64,000 bases of DNA, taken from positions 1-64,000 of the forward strand of contig NZ_JAEOAH010000001.1 in the NCBI RefSeq assembly GCF_016612995.1, read 5' to 3'. The translations under genes were made by a program, and so were the position numbers. Of the stretch, positions 57,072 to 64,000 are shown one piece after another. The notes under the pieces are model-generated. The model was not told the DNA's origin. It was given only the letters and a program-made list of their open reading frames with translations, and made no database searches. Position 1 is the stretch's first letter; each line of letters begins with the position of its first letter. This stretch comes from Viridibacillus soli. Its GTDB lineage: Bacteria > Bacillota > Bacilli > Bacillales_A > Planococcaceae.

Positions 57072-58385
57072 TTAGAGTACCTCTCTTACAACGATACGAG
57101 GTCCCTCAACTTTAATAATGTTGACTTTCTTTTGTGCATCGATGTAACCGCCTTCAGAGACGACATCAATTCTTTCTCCCTCAAGCATAATTGCACCTGA
57201 AGGTCTTAGAGGTGTTGAAGTAACAGCTTCTCTGCCAATAAGCTCTACGCGGTTAACATTTGATACATAACCCTGCTCTGTATCTGTTGCGTCTTTCAAC
57301 ACCATCTTGTTTAGCATCGTCATCTTTTTACCGAAGAATTTCATTAGAATCACCATTCCTATAACTGCTACTAATAGAGCCGCTAGTATCGAATAAGCCA
57401 TATGGGCCACATTAGCACCAGCTAATAATAGACTTAAAATTACCGCGCCAAAACCCAAAAAGCCAATAATACCACCAGGTAAGAAAAATTCCGCCACTAT
57501 TAGTATAATGCCGACAATTAATAATACGATGGATTCATATCCAGCAAATCCAGCAACTAAATGGCCGAAGAAAAATAAAATAATGGCTACTATACTCATA
57601 GCCCCTGGTACACCAAAACCTGGTGAGTATAACTCTAATACTAATCCTAAACTAGCAATTGATAAAAGTATAGGGACAATAACTGGGTTTGTGATAAATC
57701 TAGCTAATTGCTCAGCAAAAGATACATCAATTTCTACAATTTCTGCTCCGTCTAAACCCGTTCTCACTAGTAGTTCTTGCAACGAAGAGACAGTTCCTTC
57801 AGAATAATTAACTTTTAACGCTTCACTTGCTGTCAGCGTTAATAATTTCCCTTCTGCCGCTCTAAATTCTGGTAATGCAAAAGATACATCAGCCATAGCT
57901 AGAGCATATTTAGGTTCTCGATTAGATGTTTCTGCCGCTGCTTGCATTTGTGCTAACCATGCACTATTCGCTTTTTGATCTGCCATATTCCCAGCAGAAT
58001 CAATAACTGCCGCTGCTCCTATTGTACCGTTAGGAACCATATAAATTTCATCGGCATGCAATGCTAGAAATGCACCCGCTGAGTGAGCATCTTTATTTAT
58101 AAAAGCAATTGTTCGGAGTGGTGTTTCATCCATTAGCTTCGCAATATCTCCCGCTGCATTAACAAATCCACCTGGTGTATGAATCTCCAAAACAACTGCC
58201 TTGGCACCGCTTTCATCTGCTTCTTTAAACGCTCTTTGCAAAAATGCATGTAAACCTTTCTCTACTTCTTTTTCCACCGGCACATGGTACACTTCGCTTT
58301 TCGCAAAAACTGGCGTAAGTGGTAAAAGTAATATGAAGAACATGAGCATCGTAAATAACAGTCGGATCTTTTTAAATTGCTGCAA
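57072..58385 (-). CDS. nfeD: NfeD family serine-protease-like membrane protein
   Basis: A 437-residue long-type NfeD. A signal peptide (about 1-28) precedes a ClpP-like serine protease domain (catalytic Ser in AHSAGAF; oxyanion region HTPGGFV), then four or five membrane helices, and a C-terminal OB-fold domain (RVELIGREAVTSTPLRPSG). It probably modulates FloA. TTG start behind GGGAGGGG. Operon nfeD-floA-yqfB; yqfC and yqfD follow. Confidence 0.92.
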   Translation of the reverse strand: MQQFKKIRLLFTMLMFFILLLPLTPVFAKSEVYHVPVEKEVEKGLHAFLQRAFKEADESGAKAVVLEIHTPGGFVNAAGDIAKLMDETPLRTIAFINKDAHSAGAFLALHADEIYMVPNGTIGAAAVIDSAGNMADQKANSAWLAQMQAAAETSNREPKYALAMADVSFALPEFRAAEGKLLTLTASEALKVNYSEGTVSSLQELLVRTGLDGAEIVEIDVSFAEQLARFITNPVIVPILLSIASLGLVLELYSPGFGVPGAMSIVAIILFFFGHLVAGFAGYESIVLLIVGIILIVAEFFLPGGIIGFLGFGAVILSLLLAGANVAHMAYSILAALLVAVIGMVILMKFFGKKMTMLNKMVLKDATDTEQGYVSNVNRVELIGREAVTSTPLRPSGAIMLEGERIDVVSEGGYIDAQKKVNIIKVEGPRIVVREVL

Positions 58386-58468
58386 CTTTTCCCCTCCCTT
58401 CTACTATGTATCATGCCATACTTAATTTACGGTTATACAGCATAAAAGTTTCAAAATTACTGCAAATA

Positions 58469-58499
58469 AAAATCCGCCCTCAAATGGAAGACGGATTTT
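58469..58499 (-). terminator. Terminator of the UbiB-like gene
   Basis: AAAATCCG pairs with CGGATTTT (core 8 bp plus partial inner pairing), followed on the minus strand by TTATTT. Confidence 0.75.
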
Positions 58500-58506
58500 A
58501 CTTCTT

Positions 58507-60498
58507 TTATAACGCGCGCTTTGAATTTCGGATCGCTTGAACAGACAATCTCACAAGTAATACAGCACTTAAAAATAACCCTAAATAAGATACCGTATTC
58601 AAATAAACAGCATAAGCTGTATCGATGAACTGCGAAATCGCTAAAAGTGCTACAGAAATAACCCCAAACGTAATACCAACCATTAATAAAATAAAAAGCG
58701 AGAACCATTGTGATATAAATAACGTATTCTCTTTATTAGAGAACATATCCAGCTTAACCTTCATTTGGCCCTTCTCTAGCCTCGTTGTAATATGATCTAA
58801 CTTTCTTGGCAGCTGGTTGAGCATAGGTAATAACATGATAAGCTCTTGTTGTAAATGTTCTTTTAGTTCTGTCCCGCTCGAAATGGACACAAATGCCCTT
58901 TTATTTTTAGCTGTAAAATGTTTTGCCTCTGAAAATAAATCGAAAGTAGAATCTACACCATTTAGCGTGCCTTCTAATGTGATTAATGCGCGCAAAGCCA
59001 CACCTACCATAGGATAGAGCTTCAATTCATAATGCTGGATAACGGTAAATAGCGTCTGCACAAGCTCCTCAGTTGATATTTTATCTAAATACTGCAATTG
59101 AATTAACAATTGGCTTAAAGCTTGCAATAATCCTTCTTCATCCATTCCATCAGGATTTTCTATTAACGTTTTCAGACCTTCTAATACAATACCCGGATCA
59201 TTACGCTCAATACCAATAAACAGTGTTCTCAAGCCCTTTTGCTGTATCGGACCAAGTCTACCGACTGCTCCAAAATCCAAAAATGCAGCCGTACCATTGT
59301 TTAGTACATAAATATTACCTGGATGCGGGTCCGCATGAAAGACACCAGCTACTAACATTTGCTCTAAAAAGCTATCATAAATGGAACTAAGTAAATCATA
59401 CTTTTTCACTTTTGTACTTTCTAAAACTTTTTGGTATTCATAAATGCTGACACCATGCATGTATTCTAAAACTAATACATATTCATTGCTGTACTGCTTA
59501 TAAACATGGGGAATTTTAACATTATTTTTACTTTTAGAAAGCGAATTAGAAACTTGCTCCATATTGCGTTCTTCCATCTCAAAATTAATTTCCTCTAGTA
59601 AACTATTAGCAAAGCCTTTCGCAAGCTGATGGAAGCCTAAATTTTCCGCCCATGTTGATTCTTCTACAAGCCAACTTGAAAAATGCAGTAAAATATCTAA
59701 ATCCTTATGCATAATAGATCTGATATCTGTTCGCAATATTTTGACAACAACCTCTTTGCCATTTTCCTGTAAAACAGCCTTATGTACTTGACCGATAGAA
59801 CCTGAAGCAATCGGCTGCTTGTTAAAACTACGGAATACTTGTGAAATCGGCATGGCTAAATCTTGTTCCAACCTCTTCTCTACTTGTTCAGTAGTCATCG
59901 GTTTGACATGTTGTTGAAGCTTGGATAATTCCTCGATGAAAACAGTAGGAAAAATATCTTTACGCGCAGATAAAACTTGCCCGAATTTAATGAAGATACC
60001 ACCGCATTCTTCCAACATATTACGAAGTGCAATGGCTAAATAACGATCATTTTCATAAGTACGTTTATACTTCAACGCCTTACCAATGCCGTGTTTAAAG
60101 GCGATTTGAAACACTTCCACTAGCCTTTTTTGCCGATGAAAACGACTGCGAAATCTTGTGACAATATTTTTTTGTCCAGTCAACCGTTCACCTTTAGCAC
60201 CTAGCTGAATGGGGTCAAATAGCTCTAATATTAAATAAAATAACATGGCGATTAAAAGCATACTGCCAATCCATACAAGCGTACTAACATTTGTCACCGC
60301 TTGCACCATGTCTTCGTTTTTATAATCGGTATGTCGTAAATAAGAATACCAATAGACAAAAGTTGTAAAAACCACACTAAGAGTGGCAGAAAGTACTCTT
60401 TTGAGAAAATTTAGTTTCGTGCCTATTAAACGACCACTAACTACATAAATGACGAAGCCTACTGCAATAAATTGTAAAGCCATCCATATATAATGCAT
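58507..60498 (-). CDS. ABC1/UbiB family atypical kinase with extra N-terminal membrane region
   Basis: A 663-residue protein. Three N-terminal membrane helices (about residues 5-90) precede the kinase domain, with KFGQVLSARKDIFP (family KxGQ motif), ASGSIGQVH (Ala-rich loop), VVVKILR, and HADPHPGNIYVL plus FLDFGAVGRL as catalytic and metal loops. Two helices end the protein. Relatives support quinone or lipid biology. Longer than the usual ~550. Starts ATG 60498 or GTG 60507 are both possible. It occupies the place of yqeY between rpsU and nfeD. Confidence 0.85.
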   Translation of the reverse strand: MHYIWMALQFIAVGFVIYVVSGRLIGTKLNFLKRVLSATLSVVFTTFVYWYSYLRHTDYKNEDMVQAVTNVSTLVWIGSMLLIAMLFYLILELFDPIQLGAKGERLTGQKNIVTRFRSRFHRQKRLVEVFQIAFKHGIGKALKYKRTYENDRYLAIALRNMLEECGGIFIKFGQVLSARKDIFPTVFIEELSKLQQHVKPMTTEQVEKRLEQDLAMPISQVFRSFNKQPIASGSIGQVHKAVLQENGKEVVVKILRTDIRSIMHKDLDILLHFSSWLVEESTWAENLGFHQLAKGFANSLLEEINFEMEERNMEQVSNSLSKSKNNVKIPHVYKQYSNEYVLVLEYMHGVSIYEYQKVLESTKVKKYDLLSSIYDSFLEQMLVAGVFHADPHPGNIYVLNNGTAAFLDFGAVGRLGPIQQKGLRTLFIGIERNDPGIVLEGLKTLIENPDGMDEEGLLQALSQLLIQLQYLDKISTEELVQTLFTVIQHYELKLYPMVGVALRALITLEGTLNGVDSTFDLFSEAKHFTAKNKRAFVSISSGTELKEHLQQELIMLLPMLNQLPRKLDHITTRLEKGQMKVKLDMFSNKENTLFISQWFSLFILLMVGITFGVISVALLAISQFIDTAYAVYLNTVSYLGLFLSAVLLVRLSVQAIRNSKRAL

Positions 60499-60605
60499 CA
60501 CCATCACCTACGCATTCTATTAATTACCTTCTCTCTATTTCTATTAAAACATAGATCGCCAAACGAACGCTCGTCAGAAGCAATATACAAATATAGCACA
60601 AAAAT

Positions 60606-60636
60606 AAACCGAGAAATCACAAGGATTTCTCGGTTT
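60606..60636 (-). terminator. Terminator of rpsU
   Basis: AAACCGAGAAAT pairs perfectly with ATTTCTCGGTTT, followed on the minus strand by ATTTTTG. Confidence 0.85.
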
Positions 60637-60706
60637 AGGTTATTTGCAATTTTAATCAATCATGATGGTGCGTGTTTTTAACGTAGGGATTGTCTAGGAA
60701 ATAAAA

Positions 60707-60880
60707 TTAATACTTACGTTTACGTGCAGCTTCTGATTTCTTTTTGCGTTTTACGCTAGGTTTTTCATAAAATTCGCGTTTTCTAACCTCTTGAATTGTA
60801 CCACTTTTAGAAACAGTACGTTTGAAGCGGCGAAGAGCATCTTCAAGCGATTCGTTTTTTCTAACGACAGTTTTTGACAT
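60707..60880 (-). CDS. rpsU: 30S ribosomal protein bS21
   Basis: A 57-residue basic ribosomal protein ([19 protein letters not shown] beginning, [12 protein letters not shown] end). ATG 60880 lies 10 bases after GGAGGG; the longer frame to 60904 begins inside that region and is unlikely. bS21 binds near the 16S 3' end and affects initiation. Confidence 0.96.
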   Translation of the reverse strand: MSKTVVRKNESLEDALRRFKRTVSKSGTIQEVRKREFYEKPSVKRKKKSEAARKRKY

Positions 60881-61000
60881 CTCTTTTTCCCTCCCTCCGA
60901 ACACACATCGAATACGAACATTACCACAAAAAATATGTTAATGCTGTGTACTAAAAAATTATACCTTATTGATACAAATTGGTCAATACTCATGCTTGAA

Positions 61001-61669
61001 TTAATATTCAGATTCTGATTTTAATCCATTCATAATGTTCACGCCAGAGCTTGCACCGATTCTAGTAGCTCCTGCTTCAACCATAGCTTCAAGATCTTCC
61101 AAACTACGAACACCGCCTGAAGCCTTTACGCCCATATCTGGCCCAACAGTTTTACGCATTAACGCAATATCTGTTGGTGTTGCTCCACCAGTTGAAAAGC
61201 CAGTAGACGTTTTCACAAAATCAGCGCCTGCTTCTTGTGATAATTTGCAAGCTATTACTTTTTCTTCATCTGTAAGTAAGCATGCTTCTATAATTACTTT
61301 CACTAAAGTACCATTCGCTGCATCAACAACGGCTTGAATATCTGCTTTAACAACATCAAGCTGACCTAATTTTAGTGCACCAATATTAATAACCATATCG
61401 ATTTCACTAGCACCATTTGCAATAGCATCTTTTGTTTCAAATGCTTTCGTTGTACTAGTTGACGCACCTAATGGGAAACCAATAACTGTACAAACGACTG
61501 ATTCAGCACCTTCAAGATGTTTTGCAGATTCTGCTACCCAAACAGGATTTACACATACAGAAGCAAAGTTATATTTTCTGGCTTCTTGGCATAATACTGC
61601 AATTTGTTCTTTTGTCGCTTCGGGTTTCAGTAATGTATGATCGATTAATAATGCATAGTTTTTAGTCAT
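61001..61669 (-). CDS. deoC: Deoxyribose-phosphate aldolase
   Basis: A 222-residue class I aldolase that splits 2-deoxyribose-5-phosphate into glyceraldehyde-3-phosphate and acetaldehyde. The Schiff-base lysine is Lys153 (FVKTSTGFS), with Asp92 and Lys182 (VKASGGV) also present. AAGGAG precedes the ATG. It appears monocistronic, with a perfect palindrome at 61694-61709 upstream. Confidence 0.95.
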   Translation of the reverse strand: MTKNYALLIDHTLLKPEATKEQIAVLCQEARKYNFASVCVNPVWVAESAKHLEGAESVVCTVIGFPLGASTSTTKAFETKDAIANGASEIDMVINIGALKLGQLDVVKADIQAVVDAANGTLVKVIIEACLLTDEEKVIACKLSQEAGADFVKTSTGFSTGGATPTDIALMRKTVGPDMGVKASGGVRSLEDLEAMVEAGATRIGASSGVNIMNGLKSESEY

Positions 61670-61693
61670 AAATAATAACTCCTTTAGTTACAT

Positions 61694-61709
61694 AGTTGTA
61701 CGTACAACT
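61694..61709. promoter_or_regulatory. 16-bp perfect palindrome upstream of deoC
   Basis: AGTTGTACGTACAACT, 25 bp before the deoC start. The TTGTACGTACAA core fits operators of GntR-type regulators (GT...AC symmetry). The cognate regulator is not in the window. Confidence 0.55.
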
Positions 61710-61752
61710 TCATCTTAACATGGTTATAGTTTCCTTTCCAACTTTAAGCAAA

Positions 61753-61786
61753 AACAAAGATAGTTACCTCGAGGAAACTATCTTTG
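61753..61786 (-). terminator. Terminator without an obvious gene
   Basis: CAAAGATAGTT and AACTATCTTTG are perfectly complementary, with TTTTTG on the minus strand. No intact gene lies just upstream; the SDR remnant at 62131 may have used it before the repeat inserted. Confidence 0.65.
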
Positions 61787-61975
61787 CTAGTATGTCTTTA
61801 CTTTTTATGACGTTTCGAGATAGTGTTAGTTCCGATATTAGATGTCAACTTATATGATAGGATATCATTTCTTTACAATAAAAACAGGTGTGTTGATAAG
61901 GGAAATATTAGGGTATTATTTATCGTTAAAATGTTTTTTATGTTCAATACTAACGTATGTTACTACATTTTTTAA

Positions 61976-62099
61976 TTGATTATAGCGGAGGGTGCACGAC
62001 TCCTGCGGGAAATGTAAGAGAACCGATACCCTGCACTTAGCGAAGGAAACGGCTCGGTGCTTGCCCGCGGAAAGCGAGCATCCCGTAGCGGAAATCAAC
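61976..62099. repeat. Interspersed Bacillaceae-type repeat
   Basis: A 124-bp unit of higher GC than its surroundings, beginning TTGATTATAGCGGAG and ending GTAGCGGAAATCAA, with internal GACTCCTGCGGGA and CCCGCGGAAAGCGAGCA. I recognise these blocks from a repeat family common in Bacillus, Geobacillus and relatives. The terminal GATT/AATC inversion suggests a mobile or folded element. Between it and deoC, 61800-61975 holds nothing I can support. Confidence 0.7.
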
Positions 62100-62130
62100 C
62101 TACCACTTTAATAGTGCTGGTTGAAATTAG

Positions 62131-62247
62131 TTAATCAACTCGCCTGCTATAAAAATAGCAGCGTCTGTAGCTAATAATATCGCTGCTGATAAAGCGATGC
62201 CTGATGCTCTACCAGTGATTAATGCTATTTTTTTCTACACGTTTCGT
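62131..62247 (-). pseudogene. Decayed short-chain dehydrogenase/reductase gene
   Basis: After a perfect AGGAGG an ACG stands where the ATG would be. One base too many in a run of A then shifts the frame, after which it reads IALITGRASGIA (SDR cofactor motif) joined directly to LSAAILLATDAAIFIAGELIN and a stop (SDR C-terminal pattern). The whole catalytic middle is missing. So start mutation, frameshift and an internal deletion are all visible. The region 62260-62469 is AT-rich with nothing else supportable. Confidence 0.6.
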
Positions 62248-62469
62248 GAAAAATTCCTCCTGTACTAAGCGATAAATTGAGTGCGTTGTACTGACAAAAG
62301 TACATCATACACTTATTCCTCATCAATCAAATTTCTTAATACTATAACATCGATAGATAAAATAATATGCACAGATACAGCTTATTTTAATCATTTATTC
62401 TTATTATTTTGCGTACGCAACAAATTGTGAGAAACCATTAATGGCTGTAATCTAAATTTACCTAAATTA

Positions 62470-62510
62470 AAACCCCACCAATCGACTTTAAAATCGATTT
62501 TGGTGAGGTT
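62470..62510 (-). terminator. Terminator of rsmE-mtaB
   Basis: AACCCCACCAATCGA pairs with TCGATTTTGGTGAGGTT (one mismatch and a two-base bulge), followed on the minus strand by TTTAATTT. Confidence 0.8.
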
Positions 62511-62537
62511 TATAATAAAAAGTTGTTTGAATATCGT

Positions 62538-63875
62538 TTAATTTGCCAGTACTTCGTCTATTACACGTACAAATTGCCCTTCAGAATGCGGATAGCCAGC
62601 TTTAGTAACTTTCACTTTTACTAGTTTACCAATCATCTCTTCATCGCCTTCGAAGATGACTTTCAAGTAGTTGTCCGAATAGCCGGCGTAAAGCCCTGCT
62701 TCGGCACCCTCTTTAATACGTTCTTCTGGAATCACTTCTAATACTTCAGTTTCGAACTGACAAGCATAATCTCTTGCAAGTTGGTCATTTAGTGTTAATA
62801 AACGGTGTACGCGTTCATTTTTCACTTCTTCATCGACTTGGTCTTCCATACGAGCTGCTGGTGTCCCTGTACGTTTAGAGTATGGGAATACATGCAGTTC
62901 AGCAAATTTGTGGTGATTGATGAAGTTATATGTTTCCATAAATTCTTCTTCTGTTTCACCTGGGAAACCAACGATAACGTCAGAAGTAACAGCTAAATGT
63001 GGTAATACCTCACGTAAGCGGTCTAAGCGCTCACCGAAGAATTCCATCGTGTATTTACGACGCATACGTTTAAGTACAGTGTCAGAACCAGATTGGATGG
63101 GGATATGTAAGTGATTTACGACGATGTTAGAATCGCGAAGTACCTCGATCACTTCATCCGATAATTGACTCGCTTCAATCGAACTAATACGTAGACGTTT
63201 TAAGCCTTTTACTTTGGCTTCTAAGTCACGTAATAATTGTGCTAGATTATAATCTTTTAAGTCTTGACCATAACCACCTGTGTGGATTCCTGTTAAGACA
63301 ATTTCTAAATAACCGGCATCAACAAGTTGCTGAGCTTGTAGAATCACTTCTTGTGGATCACGAGAGCGCATTAGACCACGTGCCCACGGGATAATACAAA
63401 AAGTACAGAAGTTATTACAGCCTTCTTGGATTTTCAATGAAGCACGCGTACGGTCAGTAAAATACGGTACGTCAAGCTCTTCATAAATCCTATTTTTCAT
63501 AATGTTACGTACAGCATTAATTGGTTGACGTTCATTCTTGTATTGCTCAATATAACCAATCATTTTTGTACGGTCTTGTGTACCGACGACAATATCCACA
63601 CCGGGAATTGCCATAATTTCTGCTGGAGAAGTTTGAGCATAACATCCTGTTACGCAAATAACGGCATCAGGATTTTGTCTAATAGCACGGCGAATAACTT
63701 GGCGACTTTTTTTATCTCCTGTATTCGTTACCGTACAAGTGTTAACTACATAGACATCTGCCTGATGGTCAAATTCTTTGCGTTCATAACCTTCATCTTT
63801 AAACAGTTGCCAAATTGCCTCTGTTTCATAGTGATTCACTTTACATCCTAATGTATGAAAAGCCACTGAAGACAA
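62538..63875 (-). CDS. mtaB: tRNA N6-threonylcarbamoyladenosine(37)-C2 methylthiotransferase MtaB
   Basis: A 445-residue radical-SAM enzyme converting t6A37 to ms2t6A37 in tRNA. The N-terminal cluster domain has TLGCKVN, TCTVT and VTGCYAQ cysteines; the radical-SAM motif is CNNFCTFCIIPWARG; the C-terminal TRAM domain covers about residues 375-440. TTG start behind AGAGGTGA. It follows rsmE by 15 bp, the conserved yqeU-yqeV pair. Confidence 0.95.
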   Translation of the reverse strand: MSSVAFHTLGCKVNHYETEAIWQLFKDEGYERKEFDHQADVYVVNTCTVTNTGDKKSRQVIRRAIRQNPDAVICVTGCYAQTSPAEIMAIPGVDIVVGTQDRTKMIGYIEQYKNERQPINAVRNIMKNRIYEELDVPYFTDRTRASLKIQEGCNNFCTFCIIPWARGLMRSRDPQEVILQAQQLVDAGYLEIVLTGIHTGGYGQDLKDYNLAQLLRDLEAKVKGLKRLRISSIEASQLSDEVIEVLRDSNIVVNHLHIPIQSGSDTVLKRMRRKYTMEFFGERLDRLREVLPHLAVTSDVIVGFPGETEEEFMETYNFINHHKFAELHVFPYSKRTGTPAARMEDQVDEEVKNERVHRLLTLNDQLARDYACQFETEVLEVIPEERIKEGAEAGLYAGYSDNYLKVIFEGDEEMIGKLVKVKVTKAGYPHSEGQFVRVIDEVLAN

Positions 63876-63890
63876 GGCTCGTCACCTCTT

Positions 63891-64000
63891 TCATTCAAAT
63901 TCATAAGAAATTGCGGATAGTACATAAAACGGTGCTGTTTCAGCTCGTAAAATTCTCGGTCCTAAAGAAATGCATTGACACCCTAATCCTTGTAAAGCAG
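63891..64000 (-). CDS. rsmE: RsmE 16S rRNA m3U1498 methyltransferase, C-terminal end (cut by the window)
   Basis: Only the last 36 codons are inside the window, reading ISLGPRILRAETAPFYVLSAISYEFE before the stop. The LGPRILRAETA block is the SPOUT-family knot loop that binds SAM in RsmE. Being directly upstream of mtaB supports the call. The rest lies beyond 64000. Confidence 0.88.
   Translation of the reverse strand, partial: ALQGLGCQCISLGPRILRAETAPFYVLSAISYEFE

Noticed and set aside
61916-62098. 60-residue minus-strand frame in the interspersed repeat
   Set aside because: The frame is simply open across the GC-richer repeat and ends with it; no start signal.

Overview
The window looks like chromosome of a low-GC, endospore-forming Bacillales (Firmicutes). 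Gene starts carry strong GGAGG-type ribosome binding sites with frequent TTG and GTG start codons, and sporulation genes yqfC and yqfD are present. From memory, gene order follows the Bacillus subtilis yqe/yqf/yqg region: rsmE-mtaB ... rpsU ... nfeD-floA-yqfB-yqfC-yqfD-phoH-pgpH-ybeY-dgkA-cdd-era-recO-gly(RS)-ccpN-ppsR-dnaG-sigA-cccA-trmK-yqfO-ispH-yqfQ-cshB-nfo-yqfT-znuCB-zur ... yqfW-ispG-yqfZ ... yqgC-sodA-pbpA. A Lysinibacillus/Solibacillus-type Planococcaceae is my best guess. The assignment is inferred; no rRNA or other marker in the window proves it.

Layout. 1-8.4 kb: pbpA, sodA, a Na/Pi symporter with a DUF456 gene (Pho-box-like promoter), then on the plus strand DUF1189, yqfZ, ispG and yqfW. 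8.4-11.1 kb: a structured 3'-UTR element, a lipoprotein, a FtsW/RodA-family gene and gene remnants. 11.1-21.8 kb: a complete tellurium/stress (Ter) island with three TerD paralogues, TerC, a predicted biosynthetic module (TIM-barrel C-C lyase, PRTase-TRSP, StiP-type PRTase, HAD, YceG), TelA, and a divergent TerA/TerD-like protein facing it. 22-29.6 kb: accessory genes (transglutaminase-like secreted protein, TrmB regulator, TauE/SafE permease, TetR plus DHA2 efflux pump with paired operators, a small membrane protein, an Excalibur protein). 29.6-38.4 kb: zur-znuB-znuC with a Zur box, yqfT, nfo, cshB, a VrrA/YqfQ repeat protein, ispH, yqfO, trmK. 38.5-48.6 kb: cccA, acyl-CoA dehydrogenase, sigA-dnaG macromolecular synthesis genes, ppsR-ccpN, T-box-controlled glyS, recO. 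48.6-58.4 kb: the long minus-strand run era to nfeD. 58.5-64 kb: UbiB-like kinase, rpsU, deoC with a palindromic operator, a decayed SDR gene, an interspersed Bacillaceae-type repeat, mtaB and the 3' end of rsmE.

The most unusual observation is a recurring, apparently structured element found three times in two 3'-UTRs, downstream of yqfW (8381-8492) and as a tandem pair downstream of glyS (47281-47378 and 47379-47554). The copies share short conserved blocks while their helices change by compensation, which points to a structured RNA rather than a simple DNA repeat. Other notable points are the Ter biosynthetic island, GC-rich variable repeats in yqfQ, a single-chain GlyRS in place of glyQS that keeps T-box control, several operator-like dyads, and four gene remnants.
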